Positions 15,846 through 23,328 of a DNA stretch of 43,198 nt are shown here, in pieces. A program made the translations under genes and the position numbers. The notes under the pieces are model-generated. The model saw only the letters and a program-made list of their open reading frames with translations. It did not search any database and had not been told where the DNA came from. The DNA lies in the NCBI GenBank assembly GCA_012839095.1, contig DUOA01000028.1:1-43198 (forward strand), written 5' to 3'. Positions within the stretch are counted from its first letter, which is position 1, and every line of letters begins with the position of its first letter. Source of the DNA: Clostridiales bacterium (GTDB lineage Bacteria > Bacillota > Clostridia > Caldicoprobacterales > DTU083).

Positions 15846-17330
15846 ATGGGAAAAATGATTCTGGCTTTGGATCAGGGAACTACCAGCTGCAGAGCCATAC
15901 TCTTTGACGGGAATGGCAGGATGATAGGTTCTTCGTCCAAGGAATTCAGGCAGATTTATCCCCGGCCGGGCTGGGTTGAGCACGATCCTGAGGAAATCCT
16001 GCAAAGCCAGCTGGATGTTATTTCCAAGGCATTAAAGGAGAATAATGCAGGTGCTGATGATATTGCCGCTATCGGAATTACCAATCAAAGGGAAACCGTA
16101 GTCCTTTGGGATCGCAATACCGGCAAGCCCATAGGAAATGCCATAGTGTGGCAATGCAGAAGAACTGCAGGAATTTGTGAGCAACTAAAGGCAGAAGGTC
16201 TTGAAGAGATGATTCGGAGCAAAACCGGCCTGGTAATTGATGCCTACTTCTCCGGAACTAAAATCAAATGGATTTTGGATCAGAATCCAGGCCTGAGGGA
16301 AAGAGCCCGAAGGGGAGAAATACTGGCCGGTACCATGGACAGTTGGCTGATCTGGAACCTGACCGGAGGAACCAGGCATGTAACTGATTACAGCAATGCT
16401 TCCCGAACCATGCTCTACAACATACATGAACTTGACTGGGATGAAGAGCTGCTGGATATCCTTGACATTCCGCTTCCTATGCTGCCGGAAGTAAAGCCCT
16501 CCAGCGGTTATTTGGGCAGCACGTATATCAGCCTGCTCGGGAGGGAGATCCCGATTACCGGGGCAGCAGGAGATCAGCAGTCTGCATTGTTCGGACAGGC
16601 TTGTTTTGACACAGGTACAGCCAAAAACACTTACGGCACCGGGTGCTTCCTATTGATGAATACAGGCGGCAAGGCGGTTTTGTCTTCCAATAACCTGCTG
16701 ACTACCATAGCATGGGGAGTTGCCGGTAAAGTTGAATATGCTCTGGAAGGCAGCATTTTTGTTGCCGGAGCAGCTGTTCAGTGGCTGAGGGACGAACTGG
16801 GACTGATAAAAACCGCAGCCGAGAGCGAAGAATTGGCAAAAGCCGTGCCCGATACTCAGGGAGTATTTATGGTTCCTGCTTTTACAGGCCTGGGTGCGCC
16901 TTATTGGGATATGTATGCCAGAGGTGCCATATTCGGTATCACCCGGGGAATCAATCGGAATCACCTGGTGCGTGCCGTACTGGAATCCATCTGCTATCAG
17001 ACCCGGGATATCCTAACTGTTATGGAGGAAGATTCAGGTGTCGCATTGTCATCGCTTAAGGTGGATGGAGGAGCTTCTGCCAATGAGTTTCTTATTCAGT
17101 TTCAATCGGATATTCTGGGAGTGAAGGTGGTACGTCCGGCCAATCTGGAAACCACGGCACAGGGAGCAGCTTTTCTTGCCGGGCTCGAAACAGGTTTCTG
17201 GAAGGACGAGGAAGATATTAAGAATATTTGGAGCGTTGGAAAAGAATTTCTGCCGGAAATGGAAGAGGAGCGGAGATATGCCCTGTATCAGCAATGGAAA
17301 AGGGCGGTTAACAGCTGCCGCAGCTTTTAG
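15846..17330 (+). CDS. glpK: Glycerol kinase
   Basis: This 494-residue FGGY kinase closely follows the GlpK pattern. It has [13 protein letters not shown] at the N-terminus, [13 protein letters not shown], the hallmark [13 protein letters not shown], the [12 protein letters not shown] catalytic region, [12 protein letters not shown] and [13 protein letters not shown]. It phosphorylates glycerol to sn-glycerol-3-phosphate in the cytoplasm. In several Firmicutes a loop histidine (His232 in Enterococcus) is phosphorylated by HPr to activate the enzyme. The matching loop here (219-235) has no histidine, so this control appears absent. ATG 15846 follows AAGGGGGAG. It is the last gene of the locus, 36 bases after the dehydrogenase. 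No glycerol facilitator or GlpD gene lies beside it. Confidence 0.9.
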   Translation: MGKMILALDQGTTSCRAILFDGNGRMIGSSSKEFRQIYPRPGWVEHDPEEILQSQLDVISKALKENNAGADDIAAIGITNQRETVVLWDRNTGKPIGNAIVWQCRRTAGICEQLKAEGLEEMIRSKTGLVIDAYFSGTKIKWILDQNPGLRERARRGEILAGTMDSWLIWNLTGGTRHVTDYSNASRTMLYNIHELDWDEELLDILDIPLPMLPEVKPSSGYLGSTYISLLGREIPITGAAGDQQSALFGQACFDTGTAKNTYGTGCFLLMNTGGKAVLSSNNLLTTIAWGVAGKVEYALEGSIFVAGAAVQWLRDELGLIKTAAESEELAKAVPDTQGVFMVPAFTGLGAPYWDMYARGAIFGITRGINRNHLVRAVLESICYQTRDILTVMEEDSGVALSSLKVDGGASANEFLIQFQSDILGVKVVRPANLETTAQGAAFLAGLETGFWKDEEDIKNIWSVGKEFLPEMEEERRYALYQQWKRAVNSCRSF

Positions 17331-17355
17331 GTACTGTAAGGCCTCCTGAATACCT

Positions 17356-18312
17356 TTACTCGACCTTGTCCAGGTTTTTTATTAATATTCTGCCCTTTAT
17401 ATCTGCCAGGTTGATTTTCTTTTCAGATACAACAAAACGAAAATCACTTATGGCAGCATCAATTTGGCTGTTAAGCAGCTTATCGGGTTTTTTCATTTTG
17501 GTCTTGGCTTCCTGCCAGGCCTTTTTCATTTGATCCAAAAGAGGCTTTGTATCCTCCCATCTGTCCTGCTGTCCGTATGTCAGAATCTGCCGGGTAAGAC
17601 CTTTGATCTGCTTGACTTCAGGCGGCTGATTATGGGAATAGAGCTTCAGGAAATCGGGATAGTATAAGTAGAGGGTATTGGCTGCCAACAGTGTTTTTTC
17701 TTCATTGCGGGCCATAATTTGCTCTGTAAGGGCCATCAATTGATCATCAAAACCTTTAATAGTCTCAGGCATGGCTCCGTCGGACCGGGCCAGGGGTTCA
17801 TAGCTGTTCCACAGCTCATTAAGCCCTTCTACCGTGGATTCCAGCTTGTTCCAGTCCGGCTGGGGCACAGGCTGAGCTGTCGGCATGAGCTGAGCTGCCT
17901 GTTCTCCACCTTGTTTTTCTTCCTGCTTGCCTTGATCTTCTTCCTGCTTATTCTGCTCCTGCTCACCTTGCTGCTTCTGATTTTTTTCTTCATTTTCCTG
18001 CTGTTTTTCTTCTTTCCCGTCAGCAGGCTGCTTTTGATCCTGCCCTTGTTTTTCCAGCTCTTTATCGGGCTGACTTTGCTTTGACGGGCTTTTTGCTTCC
18101 CTTATCTGTCTGGCCCGCATTTGACGAACCTCTTCCAGATCCCGGACAATGCCATCGGTGTCCTTTTCCATTCGGGTCAGTGCTTTAGGCGGATTTTTCT
18201 TCTTATCGCCCTCCTCCTTTTCGGAAGTGGAAGAACGCAGCATGCTGCAACCGGCTAAAACAACTGTCAGAATAAGACAAAGCAGGGTTATAATTTTCCT
18301 TTTTCCGGACAT
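17356..18312 (-). CDS. Lipoprotein with K/E/Q-rich linker, unknown function
   Basis: This 318-residue protein has a lipoprotein signal: KRK, a hydrophobic stretch, then lipobox LAGC with Cys22. Residues 71-140 are an extremely Lys/Glu/Gln-rich low-complexity linker, probably an extended arm crossing the wall. The C-terminal half is predicted helical (TLLAANTLYLYYPDF, QILTYGQQDRWED) and resembles no domain I can name. It would be anchored on the outer face of the membrane. It is convergent with glpK and divergent from purL. GAGGTGAG precedes ATG 18312. Some DNA of the linker is open on the other strand, but only as a repetitive shadow. Confidence 0.7.
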   Translation of the reverse strand: MSGKRKIITLLCLILTVVLAGCSMLRSSTSEKEEGDKKKNPPKALTRMEKDTDGIVRDLEEVRQMRARQIREAKSPSKQSQPDKELEKQGQDQKQPADGKEEKQQENEEKNQKQQGEQEQNKQEEDQGKQEEKQGGEQAAQLMPTAQPVPQPDWNKLESTVEGLNELWNSYEPLARSDGAMPETIKGFDDQLMALTEQIMARNEEKTLLAANTLYLYYPDFLKLYSHNQPPEVKQIKGLTRQILTYGQQDRWEDTKPLLDQMKKAWQEAKTKMKKPDKLLNSQIDAAISDFRFVVSEKKINLADIKGRILIKNLDKVE

Positions 18313-18385
18313 CCAATCTCACCTCTACATTAGTATGGCCAAGCAACTCACGATTTATATAAGCATATGAATGCCAGTTTTTTAT

Positions 18386-18414
18386 TTTACATCTGTAAAT
18401 TTTTATACTATAAT
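18386..18414 (+). promoter_or_regulatory. Sigma-A-type promoter for purL
   Basis: TTTACA (18386-18391) and TATAAT (18409-18414) are spaced by 17 bases. The leader of about 90 bases to the TTG start shows no purine-riboswitch core and no PurBox-like pair that I can recognise. Confidence 0.6.
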
Positions 18415-18508
18415 GAAAACATTGTAGAATATTTTGTAAGTCTTTTTATTTCAATTCACGCTTTGATCTATGACATTATTGACACCATTTTGAATGGAGG
18501 CGCCGTCA

Positions 18509-21500
18509 TTGCCGGTAAAACGAATTTATACAGAAAAAAAAGAAAACTATCAGGTTGAGGCAAAAGCCTTGCTTGAAGACCTGAGATCCAACCTGGGCAT
18601 TAAAGGCCTCAGCAGCGTACGCATTGTAAACCGCTATGATGTGCAGGGAATCAGCGAGGAGGAATATTTGCAGGCCAGGGATATTATTTTCAGCAACCCT
18701 CCTGTGGATCGGTACTACGAGGAAACACTGCCGACAAAAACCGGACAGCTTATGTTTGCCATGGAATATCTGCCCGGTCAGTATGATCAGAGAGCTGATT
18801 CTGCGGCTAAGGGGATTCAGCTGCTTACGCTGGGGGAAAAGCCCATAGTAAAGACAGCCAGGCTCATTCTGCTGGATGGAGAGATCAGTCCGGCAGAGCT
18901 GGATAAAATAAAGAATTACTGTATAAATCCGGTAGAATCCAGAGAGGCATCCCTGGAAAAACCCGACACCCTCGATGCCGGATACGAAGCAGCCAAAGAT
19001 ATCGAGCTGGTGAATGGTTTCATTAACATGACCGATGATGGGCTTGCTGCATACTGGCGGGATACAGGTTTTGCCATGACTCTGGCGGATTTGCGGTTCT
19101 GCCGGAAATATTTCCGGGATACGGAAAAGCGGGATCCAACCATCACTGAACTCAAGGTTATAGATACCTATTGGTCGGACCATTGCCGTCATACTACATT
19201 TCTGACCGGTATCAGACAGGCAGAATTTAAGCAGGGTCCTTATATCGGCAAAATAGAGTCAGCATATCGCAGATACCAGGAAATCCGACAGGAAATATAT
19301 TCAGACAAACCAAAGAATGAGTGTCTGATGGACATTGCCACTATTATAATGAAGAAAATGAGAAAACAGGGTCTTCTTGATGATCTGGACGAATCAGATG
19401 AGGTTAATGCCTGCAGCATAGGGGTAAAAGTGGATGTTGACGGTGAACTGCAGGACTGGCTGCTTATGTTCAAAAACGAGACCCACAACCATCCCACGGA
19501 AATTGAGCCTTTCGGCGGTGCAGCAACCTGCCTGGGAGGCGGTATACGGGATCCTCTTTCCGGCAGATCCTATGTATATCAGGCCATGCGCGTCACAGGG
19601 AGCGCTGATCCCAGGACACCTCTTGATCAGACTATACCGGGAAAACTGCCCCAGAGAAGAATTACCATCGATGCAGCAGAGGGCTACAGTTCATACGGCA
19701 ACCAGGTCGGCGTGGCGACTGGTCAGGTTGCGGAGATTTATCACCCCGGCTACGCTGCCAAGCGTATGGAAATCGGAGCCCTGATTGCGGCAGCTCCCCG
19801 GCAGAATGTTGTCCGTGCCAGACCCCAGACAGGAGATATAGTGATACTGCTGGGAGGCCGGACCGGCAGGGATGGCTGCGGCGGAGCCGTCGGATCCTCC
19901 AAGGCCCATGATGAGGAGTCACTTATTAGTTGCGGTGCCGAGGTTCAGAAGGGAGATCCTCTCACTGAGCGCAATATACTCAGATTGTTCCGCAAACCCG
20001 AGGTTGCCGGAATGATCAAAAAATGCAATGATTTCGGGGCAGGCGGAGTATCAGTGGCCATAGGTGAACTGGCAGCCGGCCTGGATATTAATCTGGATGC
20101 AGTACCCCCGAAATATGAAGGTCTTGACGGAACAGAACTGGCCATTTCCGAGTCGCAGGAGCGGATGGCAGTGGTTCTGGCACCGGAAGATGAAAAAGCT
20201 TTCATCCAGGCCGCCCGGGAGGAAAACCTGGAAGCGACTGTGGTTGCCCGGGTAACGGATACCCGTCGTATGAGAATGAAATGGCGGGGCAGGTATATAG
20301 TTGATATCAGTCGTGAGTTTCTGGACACCAATGGTGTTGAACAGTTCACTGATGTATCCGTTTTGTCTCCATCCACTGACAGGCCTTACTTCAGCGCCCA
20401 AAATACAGATAAGATGCATTGGAAAGAAAAATGGCTTTCCCTTGTCCGGTCATTGAATATCTGCAGTCAGAGAGGATTGGCAGAGCGCTTTGACAGCACC
20501 ATAGGGGCTGCTACCATATTACTGCCCTATGGCGGCAGGTATCAGTTGACTCCTGCTGAGGGAATGGCTGCCAAGATCCCAGTGCTTGGTGGAGAAACCA
20601 ATACCGCCACCCTCATGGCCTATGGATTTAATCCTGACATTTCCACCTGGAGTCCCTTCCACGGAGCAGTATATGCCATTGTGGAGGCAGTTGCGAAAAT
20701 TACTGCCATGGGGGGAGACTACAGAAAAATCCGCCTGACCCTGCAGGAGTATTTCGAAAAGTTAGGTGACGATCCGGAAAGGTGGGGTAAGCCCTTTGCT
20801 GCTTTGCTGGGTGCCATGTATGCCCAGGAAATGCTGGGTATTCCCGCCATAGGCGGAAAGGACAGTATGTCCGGCACCTTCGAGGATTTGGACGTTCCCC
20901 CCACCCTGGTAGCCTTTGCGGTCACAACAGCCAGAGCGGACCAGGTACTCTCACCGGAGTTCAAGTCAGCAGACAGCATGGCGGTATTGATAAAGCTGGA
21001 CAGGGATGAGAATGATCTGCCCGATTTTGAACAGCTTCATCGCAAATATACAAGCATTCAAGGGCTGGTACAAGAGGGGAAGATCAGAGCTGCCCATTCC
21101 GTTCGAGGCGGCGGGATTGCTGAGGCCATAAGCAAAATGTGTTTTGGCAACCGGATTGGGTTTGTATTTGAACCTATTGAGGAAAATATACTGTTCCAGC
21201 CCATGTATGGTTCCCTTATCCTGGAGATTTCCAGGGAAGAATCATTGTCCGACTGGTTCGAAGAATCAGATTTCATCAAACTGGGATACACCTCCGGCAA
21301 TGAAGTTATATCGGTCGATGGTGGGGAATTCCCTTTGGATGAGGTATTTCAGGCTTGGGACAGTCCTTTGGAATCCATCTTCCCTGCCAGTGTTTCCAAG
21401 AAGTCTGAAAAACAGGAATTATTCCGTTATGATAGGAGAAACAGTTATCGTCCTCTAATAAAAATCCCTTCTCCGAAAGTGTTTATACCGGTATTCCCGG

Positions 21501-22267
21501 GAACCAATTGTGAGTATGACACTGCCCGTGCCTTTGAGAAGGCCGGCGGAATCCCGGATATGATGGTATTCCGAAATCTTTCTCCCCGGGAAATTAAGGA
21601 GTCCATTCAGGAATTGGCAAACAGAATAAAAGAAGCCCAGATTCTGATGATACCGGGCGGATTAAGCGGCGGCGGTGAACCGGACGGAGCAGGCAAGTTG
21701 ATTGCAGCAATTTTCCGCAATCCCATAGTCAGTGATGCTGTTTTTGATCTGCTCAGAAACCGGGACGGCCTGATTCTGGGTATAGGTGACGGTTTCCATG
21801 CATTGCTCAAACTGGGGCTTGTTCCATATGGTGAGATTCGGGATGCCGGAGCTGATTCTCCTGCATTGGTCATCAATACCATAGGGCGGCACGTGTCGCG
21901 CATGGTACAGACCCGTGTTGCATCGGTCCTGTCTCCATGGCTGGCTCTGTCCAATCCCGGTGATATCCATACAATTCCCGTTTCCCATAAAGAAGGAAGA
22001 TTAACAGCTGATCCTGAGCTAATCAGAAGTTTGGCTGCCAGCGGACAAACAGCAACCCAATATGTGGACCCGGAAGGTTGTCCGACAGGGAATTATCCTT
22101 ATAATCCCTTTGGTTCATTGGATGCCATAGAAGGAATTACCAGCCCTGACGGCAGGGTATTCGGTAAGATGGGTCATTCCGAGCGTACTGGAGCCAATGT
22201 GGCCAGGAACATGCCTGTATCCGGGGAACAGTTGATTTTCCAATCAGGCGTTAACTATTTCAAATAG
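18509..22267 (+). CDS. purL: Phosphoribosylformylglycinamidine synthase, one-chain type, with inactive-looking glutaminase domain
   Basis: This 1252-residue protein has the single-chain clostridial/streptococcal FGAM synthase layout. After the N-terminal domain come two AIR-synthase-like halves (YWSDHCRHTTF, ETHNHPTEIEPFGG, GGKDSMSGTF) and a C-terminal class I glutamine amidotransferase domain (PVFPGTNCEYD, PGGLSGGGEPDG, GKMGHSER). It converts FGAR to FGAM in purine synthesis. The nucleophile motif, normally GICNGFQ, reads GIGDGFH: Cys is Gly1093, and Asn and Gln are also changed. Glutamine hydrolysis should be lost, so it would rely on free ammonia or another subunit. The synthetase motifs look intact. 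The TTG at 18509 is chosen because GGAGG lies eight bases upstream; ATG 18494 precedes that site. No other pur genes are adjacent, so it may be a diverged second copy. Confidence 0.88.
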   Translation: MPVKRIYTEKKENYQVEAKALLEDLRSNLGIKGLSSVRIVNRYDVQGISEEEYLQARDIIFSNPPVDRYYEETLPTKTGQLMFAMEYLPGQYDQRADSAAKGIQLLTLGEKPIVKTARLILLDGEISPAELDKIKNYCINPVESREASLEKPDTLDAGYEAAKDIELVNGFINMTDDGLAAYWRDTGFAMTLADLRFCRKYFRDTEKRDPTITELKVIDTYWSDHCRHTTFLTGIRQAEFKQGPYIGKIESAYRRYQEIRQEIYSDKPKNECLMDIATIIMKKMRKQGLLDDLDESDEVNACSIGVKVDVDGELQDWLLMFKNETHNHPTEIEPFGGAATCLGGGIRDPLSGRSYVYQAMRVTGSADPRTPLDQTIPGKLPQRRITIDAAEGYSSYGNQVGVATGQVAEIYHPGYAAKRMEIGALIAAAPRQNVVRARPQTGDIVILLGGRTGRDGCGGAVGSSKAHDEESLISCGAEVQKGDPLTERNILRLFRKPEVAGMIKKCNDFGAGGVSVAIGELAAGLDINLDAVPPKYEGLDGTELAISESQERMAVVLAPEDEKAFIQAAREENLEATVVARVTDTRRMRMKWRGRYIVDISREFLDTNGVEQFTDVSVLSPSTDRPYFSAQNTDKMHWKEKWLSLVRSLNICSQRGLAERFDSTIGAATILLPYGGRYQLTPAEGMAAKIPVLGGETNTATLMAYGFNPDISTWSPFHGAVYAIVEAVAKITAMGGDYRKIRLTLQEYFEKLGDDPERWGKPFAALLGAMYAQEMLGIPAIGGKDSMSGTFEDLDVPPTLVAFAVTTARADQVLSPEFKSADSMAVLIKLDRDENDLPDFEQLHRKYTSIQGLVQEGKIRAAHSVRGGGIAEAISKMCFGNRIGFVFEPIEENILFQPMYGSLILEISREESLSDWFEESDFIKLGYTSGNEVISVDGGEFPLDEVFQAWDSPLESIFPASVSKKSEKQELFRYDRRNSYRPLIKIPSPKVFIPVFPGTNCEYDTARAFEKAGGIPDMMVFRNLSPREIKESIQELANRIKEAQILMIPGGLSGGGEPDGAGKLIAAIFRNPIVSDAVFDLLRNRDGLILGIGDGFHALLKLGLVPYGEIRDAGADSPALVINTIGRHVSRMVQTRVASVLSPWLALSNPGDIHTIPVSHKEGRLTADPELIRSLAASGQTATQYVDPEGCPTGNYPYNPFGSLDAIEGITSPDGRVFGKMGHSERTGANVARNMPVSGEQLIFQSGVNYFK

Positions 22268-22311
22268 TAAGAAATAATTACATTGAAAAGAGATCAAGAG
22301 GGGGACTTGTC

Positions 22312-23316
22312 ATGCTTTCTAAAAAAGGCTTAGTATCAGCAACAGTATTTCTGTTGCTGATCTTTTTGCTGACCGGATGTAAATTGTTTCCAAAGGAAGA
22401 GAGTCTGCTGGCTCCACCGGTCATGGAACCGGTTAAGGTTTCTTACAGCACTGTCAAGGCTAAGAGAGGGGATATTGTAAAAACCATCCGGGGTTCAGGC
22501 AGCTTTGTCTCCATCGACAGCAAGTATATGTTCTTTGAGGCCCGGGGCGGCAGGCTGAAGGAGATATATGTAAAACATGGAGACGAGGTCAAAAAAGGGG
22601 ATCTCCTGGCGGAGCTGTATACTGATGACCTGGAAACAGAGATAAAGAGACAGGAATTGAATCTCAGAAAGGCACAGATAACATATAATCAGTTAAAAGC
22701 GAATAATGCCGGCAAATATGATTTGGAAAGGGCTTCCATAGATATTCAGCTGGTCAGGCTCGGCCTGGAGAGTCTGAAAAAGCAAAAGGAAGAAGCTGAA
22801 TTAAGAAGCGATGTGGACGGAGTTGTTACCTATGTGGATACCCGATTGAGCCCGGGCGATATTGTAGGGGCCTTCCAGAACCTGATTCGTATTGCCAATC
22901 CTGATGCTCTGTATGTGGTATATAATGGAAGCAATCTGTCCAATTTTACCATGGGAGCTGAAGTGGAGGTTACCATCGATGAAAAAACTTATACGGGGAA
23001 GGTAGTATCCACTCCGGCCAATGTGCCCCCGGATGGTGATGAAAACCTTAAGAACCTTGTCGGAATTGAAGTGGAGGACTTACCCGAAGAGGTGGAGATG
23101 GGAACCAATGCCCAAATTACCCTGATTCTGGAACAAAGCTATGACACCATTATAGTGCCCAAGCAGGCGGTACGCAATTACATGGGCAGAAAGTATGTGA
23201 ATGTTCTGGAAAACGGCCTAAACAATGAACGGGATGTGCGCATTGGCGTTGAGACTGCCACGGAAGTCGAAATTTTGGAAGGAATTGAAGAAGGAGAAGA
23301 AATTATTCTGAGATAG
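22312..23316 (+). CDS. HlyD/MacA-type adaptor lipoprotein of an ABC export system
   Basis: This 334-residue protein has a lipobox (LLTGC, Cys23) after a hydrophobic signal. A membrane-fusion-protein layout follows: half a lipoyl motif (GGRLKEIYVKHGDEVKKGD), a helical hairpin (about 105-160), the second lipoyl half (LRSDVDGVVTYVDTRLSPGD), then beta-barrel and C-terminal domains (TIIVPKQAVRNYMGRKYV). In Gram-positive bacteria such proteins sit outside the membrane and contact a MacB/FtsX-type permease, which is the next gene, 12 bases on. GAGGGGG precedes the ATG. Substrate unknown: peptide, antibiotic or lipid. Confidence 0.85.
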   Translation: MLSKKGLVSATVFLLLIFLLTGCKLFPKEESLLAPPVMEPVKVSYSTVKAKRGDIVKTIRGSGSFVSIDSKYMFFEARGGRLKEIYVKHGDEVKKGDLLAELYTDDLETEIKRQELNLRKAQITYNQLKANNAGKYDLERASIDIQLVRLGLESLKKQKEEAELRSDVDGVVTYVDTRLSPGDIVGAFQNLIRIANPDALYVVYNGSNLSNFTMGAEVEVTIDEKTYTGKVVSTPANVPPDGDENLKNLVGIEVEDLPEEVEMGTNAQITLILEQSYDTIIVPKQAVRNYMGRKYVNVLENGLNNERDVRIGVETATEVEILEGIEEGEEIILR

Positions 23317-23328
23317 GGGTGATGTATT

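Noticed and set aside
17719-18084. Plus-strand frame of 121 codons rich in Leu and Phe, looking like membrane segments
   Set aside because: It is the antisense image of the K/E/Q-rich linker of the minus-strand lipoprotein; the hydrophobic runs are complements of AAG/GAA/CAG-type codons, and there is no independent gene evidence.
18415-18508. Purine riboswitch or PurBox control in the purL leader
   Set aside because: I looked for the conserved purine-aptamer core and paired PurBoxes and saw neither; the leader is short and AT-rich.
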